Below are positions 13,050 to 20,192 of a DNA stretch of 20,192 nucleotides, in pieces (positions within the stretch are counted from its first letter, which is position 1; every line of letters starts with the position of its first letter). The translations under genes were made by a program, and so were the position numbers. The DNA lies in the NCBI GenBank assembly GCA_020025875.1, contig JAHHRI010000022.1, forward strand, positions 1 through 20,192, written 5' to 3'. Origin of the DNA: Alphaproteobacteria bacterium (GTDB lineage: Bacteria; Pseudomonadota; Alphaproteobacteria; RF32; CAG-239). The notes under the pieces are model-generated. The model did no database searches. It saw only the letters and a program-made list of their open reading frames with translations, and was not told the origin of the DNA.

Positions 13050-14393
13050 TTATTGAAAACGCTTAATTTCATTGACTATGGATTCGCTTAGCTCCCGCAC
13101 CGTCATCTCGTCGCTGCCGGATACCCAAACTCGGATAAGCGGCTCCGTACCCGACGGATGCAATACCACACGCCCGATCCCCGCCATTTTTTCTTCCGCC
13201 GCTTTAACCACGCTTTGCACTCTTTCGTCTTTAACCGCTTGCCGAACCACCTCGCGATCCGCCACCCGCAGATTAACAAAAACAAACGGATCAAATGCAA
13301 AAAGCGGAAAAATCTCGCTCATTTTCTTGCCGCTCTGCAACAGTCCGAGGCTAAGCAAAAGCGCCGTCACCATACCGTCACCGGTCTTGCCGTAATCGGC
13401 CGCGACAATATGTCCGGACTCTTCGCCGCCGATACTGCAACCAACTTCCCGCATTTTGACAATCACCGCCCGCTCGCCGACTTTCGTGCTGTAATAGTCC
13501 ATACCGAGAGAACGGATATAACGCTCCAATGCCGTATTGGAAAGCACCGTGGAAACCACGGCGTTGCCCTGATATTTTCCCTCCTCTTTCAAGGTTTTTG
13601 CCAAAAAGGCAATCAGCTGCTCGCTGGCAACTTTTTCGCCTTTTTCGTTACAAACGATAATCCGGTCGCCGTCGCCATCCACCGCAATCCCCAAATGAGC
13701 GTGCGCATTGCGCACCGTTTCAAACATTTTTTCCGGATGCTGCGATCCGCAATCCCGATTGATATTGCAACCATCCGGCTGATTGCCGATCACAATCACT
13801 CCGGCACCGAGATTTTTAAATACCTGCGGCATAATCTCGGAAAAAACCCCGTTGGCACAATCGAGAACCACCCGCAAACCTTTTAACGGATAATCCGCAT
13901 TGATAAAACTTTTGGCTTTTTCCAGATAAAGCACAATTGCTTCTTTGTTTTCGCTGACGGTCCCCGGTTGGCAACCTTCCAAATCAAACCGATCGGCAAC
14001 GATCATTTCTTCCAGCCGATTCGTTATTTCGTCGGAGAATTTGTCTCCTTCAGCGGTAATCAGCTTAATGCCGTTATCCTGATACGGATTATGCGAAGCC
14101 GTAATCATCAGCGACATATCAACCCCCAATTCGGGAGTAATCGACGTTACCGCCGGCGTTGGCAACACGCCAAGCCGCACCACTTCAACACCGGCTGCCG
14201 TCAACCCCGCGGTCAGTGCCGCTTCCAGCATCTCTCCCGATACCCGTGTATCGCGCCCGATTGCCGCCCGCTTTTTATGACGACAAACTTCCAACCCGCA
14301 AGCCATTCCCAACTTAACTGCAAATTCGGCGGTCATCGGATAAACATTAGCCACGCCGCGTACCCCGTCGGTGCCAAACAATTTTTTAGTCAT
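13050..14393 (-). CDS. glmM: Phosphoglucosamine mutase
   Basis: A 447-residue GlmM, which interconverts glucosamine-6-phosphate and glucosamine-1-phosphate on the way to UDP-GlcNAc for peptidoglycan and lipopolysaccharide. All four hallmark segments are present: the N-terminal KLFGTDGVRG; the active-site serine Ser100 in ITASHNPYQDNG; the metal-binding DGDGDR at 239-244; and the sugar- and phosphate-binding GGEESGH and HPSGTEPLIRVWVSG. The ATG at 14393 is preceded by AGGAG, about 11 bases away. An in-frame TTG at 14417 is less likely. It lies after ftsH, as is usual in alphaproteobacteria, and heads the probable operon reaching to 7861. Confidence 0.97.
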   Translation of the reverse strand: MTKKLFGTDGVRGVANVYPMTAEFAVKLGMACGLEVCRHKKRAAIGRDTRVSGEMLEAALTAGLTAAGVEVVRLGVLPTPAVTSITPELGVDMSLMITASHNPYQDNGIKLITAEGDKFSDEITNRLEEMIVADRFDLEGCQPGTVSENKEAIVLYLEKAKSFINADYPLKGLRVVLDCANGVFSEIMPQVFKNLGAGVIVIGNQPDGCNINRDCGSQHPEKMFETVRNAHAHLGIAVDGDGDRIIVCNEKGEKVASEQLIAFLAKTLKEEGKYQGNAVVSTVLSNTALERYIRSLGMDYYSTKVGERAVIVKMREVGCSIGGEESGHIVAADYGKTGDGMVTALLLSLGLLQSGKKMSEIFPLFAFDPFVFVNLRVADREVVRQAVKDERVQSVVKAAEEKMAGIGRVVLHPSGTEPLIRVWVSGSDEMTVRELSESIVNEIKRFQ

Positions 14394-14413
14394 GATTTTA
14401 AAATCTCCTGTTT

Positions 14414-14578
14414 TCAACTGTCATCAATATATAAACATTCGTTGCAAATGGCAACAATCCATTTAATAAGCCTCTCGGCAACCTTGCTGTTTTCAACATC
14501 TTTTTCATCGGTTGTTTCCCTGCCGGCAAACAATGTAAATGGCTCATCATCTGCCCCAAAAGAAAAATTCCCCTTCAA
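14414..14578 (-). CDS. Possible 54-residue ORF between ftsH and glmM
   Basis: An open frame with coding-like codon pattern (many GNN/ANN codons) runs toward glmM. It is acidic, with FSFGADDEPFTLFAGR early, a charged segment DEKDVENSKVAERL, and IVAICNECLYIDDS at its end. The only start is a TTG at 14578 without a good ribosome binding site. The ftsH terminator overlaps its beginning, and the glmM promoter lies in its last part. It may be a small gene with a hidden start, or the tail of a deleted gene. I do not recognise it. Confidence 0.3.
   Translation of the reverse strand: MKGNFSFGADDEPFTLFAGRETTDEKDVENSKVAERLIKWIVAICNECLYIDDS
14426..14454 (-). promoter_or_regulatory. Probable glmM promoter
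   Basis: On the minus strand TTGCCA (14454-14449), 17 bases and TATATT (14431-14426) predict a transcript starting about 25 bases before the glmM ATG. This would drive glmM and the genes after it independently of ftsH. Confidence 0.65.
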
Positions 14579-14599
14579 AAAAACTTAAAGAGGAATTTT
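14553..14599 (-). terminator. Intrinsic terminator after ftsH
   Basis: On the minus strand AAAATTCC-CTT (from 14599) pairs with AAG-GGGAATTTT (to 14564) around a T-rich loop and is followed by TTCTTTT. It lies about 95 bases after the ftsH stop, uncoupling ftsH from glmM. Confidence 0.7.
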
Positions 14600-14691
14600 A
14601 ATAACCACCCTCACGCGGCAACCGATGCCTGCGCTGTTCAACGCCGATCGAGGGGCTTTTTCGGCACCGAACTTATTGTTTTTTTAAAAAA

Positions 14692-16560
14692 CTACAGTTC
14701 GGGCACGGAGGCATGAGTCTGTTTGCTGGCATCAACCGGCGCGTCTGACGACTTATTGAGCTTTTCACCGTTAATCACTTGTTTAATTTCATCACCGGTC
14801 AAAGTTTCATACTCAATCAAAGCTTCCGAAAGACGCTCCCAATCTTCTCTTTTGCCTTTCAGAATATTGACGGCATTTTCATGCGCTTCGCAAACCAAAC
14901 GCTTAATTTCGGCATCTACCGCGCGCGCTGTTTCTTCGCTCATGTTCTTATTCTGCGTCACCGACTTGCCGAGGAAAACTTCTTCCGAATTGTCCGCATA
15001 CAACACCGGCCCGAGCAAGTCGCTCATCCCCCATTCGGTTACCATGGAGCGTGCCAACTTGGTTGCCGCGGCAATGTCGGAAGACGCTCCGCTGGTCACT
15101 TTGTCGCGCCCAAATTTCAATTCTTCCGCCGCGCGCCCGCCCATGCAAATAACCAGTCGGGAAAGCATCTTTGCGCGAGAATAAGAATATTGATCTTTTT
15201 CGGGCAGCTGCTGCACCATACCGAGAGCCCGCCCGCGAGGCACGATTGTTGCCTTATGGATGGGATCGGTTTCTTCAACATTCAGCGAACAAATGGCGTG
15301 TCCGGCTTCATGATAAGCCGTCAACTTCCTTTCCTGCTCATCCATTGCCATCGATTTACGTTCATTACCCATCAACACTTTATCTTTGGCATCGTCAAAA
15401 TCTTTGGAGGTCACTTTCCGTTTGTTGCGCCGTGCCGCCAAAAGCGCCGCTTCGTTGACCAGATTGGCCAAGTCTGCGCCGGAAAACCCCGGCGTTCCTC
15501 GCGCCACCACGGCCAAGTTAACGTCTTTTGCCAACGGCACTTTGCCGACGTGTACTTTCAAAATTTCCTCACGCCCTTTCACATCGGGATTGGGCACCAC
15601 CACCTGCCGGTCAAAACGCCCCGGACGCAGCAATGCCGGATCCAACACATCCGGTCGGTTGGTGGCGGCAATCAGAATCACGTTTTCGTTTTCATCAAAA
15701 CCATCCATCTCCACCAGCAGCTGGTTCAAAGTCTGCTCCCGTTCATCATTACCGCCGCCGAGTCCGGCTCCGCGGTGCCGTCCGACGGCATCAATTTCGT
15801 CAATAAACAACAAACAAGGAGAATTTTTTTTCGCTTGGGCAAACATATCTCGCACTCGCGACGCCCCCACGCCGACAAACATCTCAACAAAATCCGAACC
15901 GGAAATCGAAAAGAACGGAACATCGGCTTCACCGGCAACTGCTTTAGCCAAAAGCGTCTTACCCGTTCCCGGAGGTCCAACCAGCAAAACACCTTTCGGG
16001 ATCTTGCCGCCCAAACGTTGAAATTTGGCAGGATCTTTCAAAAAATCAATCACTTCTTCAAGCTCTTGTTTAGATTCGTCACAGCCTGCCACATCGGCAA
16101 ATGTCACTTTCTTGGTGTTTTCCAAAAGCCTTGCGCGCGATTTTCCGAAACTCATCGCTTTGCTGTTGCCGGCATTGGCCTGACGCATAAAGAAAATCCA
16201 CACGCCGATCAACAAAATCATCGGGAACCAAGAAATGATAATCCCCCAAAAAGTGTTGGCGGAAGTGTCTTCCGGTTTGGCATGAACCACAATATTGTTT
16301 TTACGCAGCGTTTCAATCATCGTCGGATCATACGGCGCATAGGTATAAAATTTTCCGCCGTCAACATAAGTTCCGTACACATCGGGACCGGCAACCGTCA
16401 CTTCGGCAATTTTGTTATTTTCCGCCCGATTCATAAATTCGGAAAACGGCAGTTCTCCGCCGGAAACTTTAGGTGCCGCGCCTTGTCCGGTTAGATTGGC
16501 AATCGCCGTCAACAACACGATTGCTGCCAGCCAGAAGATTAAGCTTTTTCCTATTTTCAT
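14692..16560 (-). CDS. ftsH: ATP-dependent zinc metalloprotease FtsH
   Basis: A 622-residue inner-membrane AAA protease that degrades misassembled membrane proteins and short-lived regulators such as LpxC and sigma32. Two membrane segments (about 6-24 and 103-125) enclose a periplasmic domain. The AAA module has Walker A GPPGTGKT (195-202), Walker B LLFIDEID (250-257), pore motif MFVGVG and the second region of homology (NRPDVLDPALLRPGRFD). The zinc site HEAGH is at 417-421. The ATG at 16560 follows AAGGA six bases upstream and is preferred to the adjacent GTG at 16563. It sits 70 bases after tilS with its own promoter in the gap, the standard alphaproteobacterial order. Confidence 0.98.
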   Translation of the reverse strand: MKIGKSLIFWLAAIVLLTAIANLTGQGAAPKVSGGELPFSEFMNRAENNKIAEVTVAGPDVYGTYVDGGKFYTYAPYDPTMIETLRKNNIVVHAKPEDTSANTFWGIIISWFPMILLIGVWIFFMRQANAGNSKAMSFGKSRARLLENTKKVTFADVAGCDESKQELEEVIDFLKDPAKFQRLGGKIPKGVLLVGPPGTGKTLLAKAVAGEADVPFFSISGSDFVEMFVGVGASRVRDMFAQAKKNSPCLLFIDEIDAVGRHRGAGLGGGNDEREQTLNQLLVEMDGFDENENVILIAATNRPDVLDPALLRPGRFDRQVVVPNPDVKGREEILKVHVGKVPLAKDVNLAVVARGTPGFSGADLANLVNEAALLAARRNKRKVTSKDFDDAKDKVLMGNERKSMAMDEQERKLTAYHEAGHAICSLNVEETDPIHKATIVPRGRALGMVQQLPEKDQYSYSRAKMLSRLVICMGGRAAEELKFGRDKVTSGASSDIAAATKLARSMVTEWGMSDLLGPVLYADNSEEVFLGKSVTQNKNMSEETARAVDAEIKRLVCEAHENAVNILKGKREDWERLSEALIEYETLTGDEIKQVINGEKLNKSSDAPVDASKQTHASVPEL

Positions 16561-16594
16561 CACATTTCCTTAATTGAATAATCGACCTTGTTTA

Positions 16595-16623
16595 TATATA
16601 GTTTTTTTATTTGCAAAACACAA
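16595..16623 (-). promoter_or_regulatory. Probable ftsH promoter
   Basis: On the minus strand TTGTGT (16623-16618), 17 bases and TATATA (16600-16595) lie directly after the tilS stop codon and about 35 bases before the ftsH ATG. Confidence 0.6.
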
Positions 16624-16630
16624 GACGCTT

Positions 16631-17731
16631 TCAACAATCCTGTTTTCTTGCCGCCAGCAGACGTTTCAGCTTAGACGGCAGCACCTCTTGCCGACGGGAG
16701 CTGTTTCGATTTCCCGATGTTTGTTTGCCGACAAACGCTCTTAGGGCATCAATCTCCGGAATAATCCACCAGCGCTTCATAAACGGCAAAATTTCGCAAC
16801 CGCCCAGTGTGCAGCCGGCAAATGACGGGTTTTGCAACCGCTCGGCAAGCCGCCGCAGCTCCCGATATTCCGGCGGATAAGCGCGCCCGCCCACTTCTCT
16901 GATTAAGCGCGCCAAGACGCGCCGCCCGATCTCGGAATGCAAACGGGCAAAAGCCGACGGAGAAAGGCTGACGGCGGGACCGTCAAAACGGCGCACCCTT
17001 GCCTTAATAAAAGTCTCGGTTTCTTCTTCCAAATACTCGCGGGTTATCCGCAGCGCGCGCGCCGTTTCCGCCAACCGACGGACACTGATACCCGTTTGAG
17101 CCTCCAGTTGAGGCAAAAACTTGCGCATTCTCACCCGCAAAAAATCATCACAATCGTTTGAGGCATCTTCTGCCCATGTCAGACCGGCGTCTTGCAAAAG
17201 ACTCCGCAGTTTCGTCGGTTCGACCTCAAGCAGCGGTCGCACCAGGCAAATTTGCCCGCGGGGTGTCATTTCCGCCATACACGACAGTCCGTCAACGCCG
17301 CTGCCGCGCTCCAAACGCATCAAAAAAGTTTCTGCCTGATCTTGCTGGTGATGCGCCGTCAACAAATAGCGAAAACCGTTACGAACACACCACTCTTCCA
17401 TCAGACGATAACGGGCTTCTCTTGCTTTTTCTTCAATGCTGCCGCTTCCTTCTTCGGGAAACCAGTCTAAAATATGATGTTCAATGCCCCAGTTTTTCAT
17501 CAAAGCCGACACCGCTTTTGCTTCGGCTTCCGCTTCTGCTCGCAGATGATGATTGACCGTCAGCACCACGATTTGCCCGCCGTTTTTCTCCCGAAAACTT
17601 TTCAGCAACAAAGCCAACGCCAGCGAGTCTGCCCCGCCGGAAACGGCAGCGACCAGCCGGCGAAAATCGGCACGATAGCCAACTGCCAGCTCATGCATTT
17701 TGGCGGCAAAACTTTCGGCAGTTGCGTCCAT
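16631..17731 (-). CDS. tilS: tRNA(Ile)-lysidine synthetase
   Basis: A 366-residue TilS. It attaches lysine to C34 of the CAU-anticodon isoleucine tRNA, using ATP, so that it reads AUA codons. The PP-loop ATP-binding motif is VSGGADS (30-36), and the family segment LTAHHQQDQAETFLMRLERGSG follows in the N-terminal catalytic domain. The C-terminal part (after about 230) is more divergent but of usual length. The ATG at 17731 lies one base after the cpoB stop, which argues for translational coupling; no strong independent ribosome binding site is seen. An internal ATG at codon 12 is an alternative start. Confidence 0.94.
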   Translation of the reverse strand: MDATAESFAAKMHELAVGYRADFRRLVAAVSGGADSLALALLLKSFREKNGGQIVVLTVNHHLRAEAEAEAKAVSALMKNWGIEHHILDWFPEEGSGSIEEKAREARYRLMEEWCVRNGFRYLLTAHHQQDQAETFLMRLERGSGVDGLSCMAEMTPRGQICLVRPLLEVEPTKLRSLLQDAGLTWAEDASNDCDDFLRVRMRKFLPQLEAQTGISVRRLAETARALRITREYLEEETETFIKARVRRFDGPAVSLSPSAFARLHSEIGRRVLARLIREVGGRAYPPEYRELRRLAERLQNPSFAGCTLGGCEILPFMKRWWIIPEIDALRAFVGKQTSGNRNSSRRQEVLPSKLKRLLAARKQDC

Positions 17732-17732
17732 A

Positions 17733-18563
17733 TCACTTGCAACCCAGTTTTTTTGCCCTTTCTGCCGCTTTGGCTTTAAGTGCCTTTTCGGCTTTGGGAA
17801 ATTCCGTTTTTAGGCTGAGAAAAGCCGCGCAGGCCTCATTTTTTTTGCCCAGCTCCTGCATTGACATACCCAGTTTAAGCAAGCTGTCGGCTCCTTTGGG
17901 GCTGCTTTTATAGCCTTGGTAGCCTTTGGCAAAAGCCACGGCAGCCCGACTGTAGTCTTTCCGCGCATAGTAGCATTCACCCAGCCAATACTGCGCATTG
18001 CCTGCCAGCTTATCTTTGGGATATTTATTGAGCACCGTATTAAAGTTTTGTTCCGCGGCACCAAAGTCGGACGCCCGCAAAGCCTCCAGTCCTTTTTGAT
18101 ATATTTCTGCGGCAGTCGGCTTTCTGATCGGTTTCAGCTCATCGTTGCTGATGCTGTCGCCGACAATGGACAACGGTGCGTTTGCGGCAACCGGTGCTGC
18201 AAATTTTGGAGAATTATCAATAACATCACCGCCGAGACCGCTAATTTTTTTTCCTTCCAGCAGCCTCATCCGCACGTCAATATCTTTATTGATTAAATCT
18301 ATTTTCTCGTCCAGCTGTTTAATTTTATAATCCAACTCATCCAGCCGTCCGGCCGTTGAACGAACCAATTCGTCCAAACGCCCCACCCGAACTTCCAACT
18401 CAGAGTTTTCGCCGTTATAAGTTTTGCGTTGCAAAATTTTCAAGTCTTCTCTGATGTCGCCCAGCTCCTGCATCAGCACAGTTACATCTTGTGCTGCCGT
18501 CGGCGCTGCATGGACGAGCAGCGCCGCCAGCACGGCAACCAAAATCCGATATTGGTTTCTCAT
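17733..18563 (-). CDS. cpoB: Cell division coordinator CpoB (YbgF)
   Basis: A 276-residue periplasmic protein linking Tol-Pal-driven outer-membrane constriction to peptidoglycan synthesis. A signal peptide (1-24, ending PTAAQ) is followed by a coiled-coil region (about 28-105, with LDELVRS and LDELDYKIKQLDEKIDLI heptads) that trimerises in the family, a linker, and TPR repeats from about 155 (YQKGLEALRASDFGAAEQNF, YWLGECYYARKDYSRAAVAF, KLGMSMQELGKKNEACAAF). AGAGG precedes the ATG by seven bases. It lies between pal and tilS as is usual, but a terminator after pal and a probable promoter before cpoB suggest separate transcription. Confidence 0.94.
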   Translation of the reverse strand: MRNQYRILVAVLAALLVHAAPTAAQDVTVLMQELGDIREDLKILQRKTYNGENSELEVRVGRLDELVRSTAGRLDELDYKIKQLDEKIDLINKDIDVRMRLLEGKKISGLGGDVIDNSPKFAAPVAANAPLSIVGDSISNDELKPIRKPTAAEIYQKGLEALRASDFGAAEQNFNTVLNKYPKDKLAGNAQYWLGECYYARKDYSRAAVAFAKGYQGYKSSPKGADSLLKLGMSMQELGKKNEACAAFLSLKTEFPKAEKALKAKAAERAKKLGCK

Positions 18564-18591
18564 CTGCTAACCTCTCTCAATTTAAGTTTTT

Positions 18592-18627
18592 ATAAGGTAT
18601 AGGGCAATTTACCCTAAATCACAAGCC
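18592..18627 (-). promoter_or_regulatory. Possible cpoB promoter with a palindromic operator-like site
   Basis: On the minus strand TTGTGA is followed after 17 bases by TATACC. Between and touching the two hexamers is a 17-base near-palindrome (18600-18616, TAGGG...CCCTA, seven of eight pairs matching). The position suits a repressor operator, but no regulator can be named. Confidence 0.4.
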
Positions 18628-18683
18628 CAAAAAAGGAAGTATCCCGAAAACAAAGTCGGTTTTTGTTATCGCTCCCTTCCGCC

Positions 18684-18723
18684 TTCACAAAAAAAGGAAA
18701 CGTCCATACGAACGTTTCCTTTT
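18684..18723 (-). terminator. Intrinsic terminator after pal
   Basis: AAAAGGAAACGT (18692-18703) and ACGTTTCCTTTT (18712-18723) are perfect 12-bp arms with an eight-base loop. On the minus strand more T residues follow. It lies about 40 bases after the pal stop and ends the pal transcript before cpoB. Confidence 0.85.
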
Positions 18724-18761
18724 ACAGTCTGTAAGCTTACTTGAATAAATCGAACTTCAGA

Positions 18762-19226
18762 TTAGTTGCCGGCTTTAACAACGGTTACGGCGCGACGGTT
18801 CTGAGCCCAAGCGGCTTCGCTGTTGCCGAGGATGGCAGGTCTTTCTTTACCATAAGAAATGGTGGAAATTCTGCTGGCATCGATACCCTGTGCAACCAGA
18901 TAATCTTTAACAGCGCTGGCGCGGCGTTCACCCAAAGCCAAGTTATATTCTCTGGTACCTCTTTCGTCGCAGTAGCCTTGAACAACAACGTTTACATTTT
19001 CGTGTTTTTTCAACCATGCAACCTGAGTATTCAAAATTTCGGTGGCATTGTCGCTCAAAGAAGAGCTGTCAAATGCAAAGAACACTCTGTCTTCGGCATT
19101 GGCCATAAAGTTGCGTGCATCTCTCGAATCGCATTCGCTGCCACCAAACAGACCACCGTTAGAACCGGTCGACGAACAGGCAGACAACAAAGCTACCACG
19201 CAGAATAAACCTAAAAGTTTTTTCAT
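18762..19226 (-). CDS. pal: Peptidoglycan-associated lipoprotein Pal
   Basis: A 154-residue outer-membrane lipoprotein that binds peptidoglycan and, with TolB and the TolQRA motor, holds the outer membrane during division. The lipobox is L-S-A-C with Cys17, followed by a Ser/Gly-rich linker. The OmpA-like domain covers about 44-152, with the peptidoglycan-binding motifs GYCDERGTREYNLALGERRA (84-103) and NRRAVTVV. The ATG at 19226 is used because GGAG lies seven bases upstream; an ATG four codons earlier has no ribosome binding site. Unlike the common arrangement, tolB is not directly upstream. Confidence 0.96.
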   Translation of the reverse strand: MKKLLGLFCVVALLSACSSTGSNGGLFGGSECDSRDARNFMANAEDRVFFAFDSSSLSDNATEILNTQVAWLKKHENVNVVVQGYCDERGTREYNLALGERRASAVKDYLVAQGIDASRISTISYGKERPAILGNSEAAWAQNRRAVTVVKAGN

Positions 19227-19582
19227 TTTTTTCTCCATATGGGTTTCATTTATTAAATAACTAATACAAAAGTTAACTTAAGCAATAATAGTTTATATTT
19301 CAATAACAAAAAAGCAAAAAAGCAAAACAAATAAAACTTTTTGATAATCTTTTCCCCCAACGGCGGTTTAAATGGTGTTTTTCGGGACAAATCTTGTTTC
19401 TGCCGCAACCGGCCGCAACAAACCTGATGTTTTTTAACATCCGAAGCACTCTGTTGTCATATCAATAAACCTCATCTTCCCAAATGACTTCAGCAAACAT
19501 ATTTTTCACAAGGACAAGGTTGTCGGCAGTCTTGTCAAAGCACCGTTTTCGTCAAGGCTCGCTTTTCCAAGAAGGCTCAAAA
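19227..19582. other. Intergenic stretch upstream of pal, no gene seen
   Basis: This interval is AT-rich near pal and holds small palindromes: AAGTTAACTT at 19270-19279, GATGTT/AACATC at 19426-19441, and GACAAG/CTTGTC at 19513-19536. No open frame on either strand is convincing. The pal promoter should lie here, but no clear hexamer pair could be placed. Confidence 0.5.
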
Positions 19583-19611
19583 CAAAAAAAAGAGCAGGAT
19601 AACCTGCTCTT
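19583..19611 (-). terminator. Intrinsic terminator of the gene at the right edge
   Basis: AAGAGCAGG (19590-19598) pairs perfectly with CCTGCTCTT (19603-19611) over a four-base loop. On the minus strand it is followed by a run of T, about 25 bases after the stop codon at 19635. Confidence 0.88.
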
Positions 19612-19634
19612 GCAAACGGAATGATGTAACCTTT

Positions 19635-20192
19635 CTATGGCTGCATAGCCATTCCGATCCACTGATTTTTCAGTGCCTCCGGCAATTGGATTTTGTGTTT
19701 ACACAAATCAGCCATCAGACTGATAAATTCCCGTCGTTTTCCTTCCGCGGCGTCCGGCCAAACCGACAAGAACTCTATCACCTTGTCTTGTGCAAAGGGC
19801 AACAGATGCAGTTTGCACACATTGTCGGGAAACGACTTTTGCAGTTCTGCCAGCAGCTTTTGTTCTTCTGCGGACATCACTTTCTCTCTCTTGCGTAACT
19901 TTTGCGCGAGTTGTTTCAGTTCTTCGGGAACGTCGATTCCGTGATCCTCAAAATTGTTCAGCAAAGGGAAAAGCTTATCGCCTTTTTGGCTGAGCAATTC
20001 GGGAAATTTGATCAGCAGATTCATAAACTGCGCAACATCAAACTGAGGTTTGCTTTCGGCATCGGCCAAAGATGCTGGAAAACTGGCGTTAAACAGAGCC
20101 AACAAAATCTTTTTTTGCTTGGCAACGGCAGCAGCAACTGCAAGATTCTCACCGGCAGCGGCATAGATATCACAAGCTGCGCCATACAACAC
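19635..20192 (-). CDS. Unrecognised protein, C-terminal 185 residues (cut by window edge)
   Basis: The reading frame is open to the end of the window, so the N-terminus is missing; the GTG at the edge is probably internal. The visible part is Leu/Lys/Ala/Glu-rich and predicted to be almost wholly helical, with a charged coiled-coil-like region (about 95-125, EELKQLAQKLRKREK) and no membrane segment. No family was recognised. It ends with an efficient terminator and is transcribed toward pal but separately from it. In many alphaproteobacteria tolB would occupy this place; nothing here resembles the TolB beta-propeller. Confidence 0.7.
   Translation of the reverse strand: MLYGAACDIYAAAGENLAVAAAVAKQKKILLALFNASFPASLADAESKPQFDVAQFMNLLIKFPELLSQKGDKLFPLLNNFEDHGIDVPEELKQLAQKLRKREKVMSAEEQKLLAELQKSFPDNVCKLHLLPFAQDKVIEFLSVWPDAAEGKRREFISLMADLCKHKIQLPEALKNQWIGMAMQP

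Noticed and set aside
14779..16494. 571-codon open frame antisense to ftsH
   Set aside because: It is the mirror of a highly conserved gene with complete AAA and zinc motifs. Its peptide is rich in His/Arg/Phe/Gln, typical of antisense frames, and it has no ribosome binding site.
19270..19279. AAGTTAACTT palindrome upstream of pal as an operator
   Set aside because: A ten-base palindrome of this kind is expected by chance in AT-rich DNA, and no promoter could be placed next to it.

Overview
The window looks like chromosome from an alphaproteobacterium of moderate GC content. The main evidence is the gene order pal, cpoB (ybgF), tilS, ftsH, glmM, which is characteristic of that class, together with an EnvZ/OmpR-type pair and the rplU-rpmA-obgE cluster. 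AT-rich intergenic DNA and frequent TTG/GTG starts suggest an uncultured, possibly host-associated lineage, but that is inference. No rRNA, tRNA, CRISPR array, intact insertion sequence or prophage is visible. Most of the window is housekeeping.

Layout. Positions 116-1824 (+) hold a phosphate-uptake pair (DUF47/PhoU-like protein and PiT transporter) whose stop and start codons overlap. Convergent to it, 4586-1929 (-) is a ribosome and translation block: rplU, rpmA, obgE, rsfS, rlmH. It starts at a strong sigma70-like promoter and is divided by intrinsic terminators after rpmA and after rsfS. A secreted nuclease-fold protein (-) and an unrecognised cysteine-paired lipoprotein (+) diverge from about 5170-5336. 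A roughly 660-base stretch without a convincing gene (6213-6873) carries a terminator, a dispersed GGCTGCC motif, an imperfect inverted repeat and a nested palindrome that resembles an insertion-sequence end. An unrecognised acidic protein with six near-identical hexapeptides follows (7668-6874, -).

From 14393 to 7861 (-) six closely spaced genes form a probable long operon: glmM, a small membrane protein, uvrC, pgsA, an OmpR-family regulator and its sensor kinase. It combines peptidoglycan precursor synthesis, DNA repair, phospholipid synthesis and envelope sensing. Upstream on the same strand lie ftsH with its own promoter, tilS, cpoB and pal, then the C-terminal part of an unrecognised gene that runs off the right edge.

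The observations most worth a second look are: a roughly 100-residue basic, histone-H1-like tail with an AT-hook-like KRGRPLK on PgsA; the 18-bp in-frame repeat gene; the nested palindrome at 6764-6867; two small open frames with coding character (between ftsH and glmM, and just after rlmH); and the separation of pal from tolB. I found no clear new multi-gene system. The candidates are individual odd proteins and repeats.
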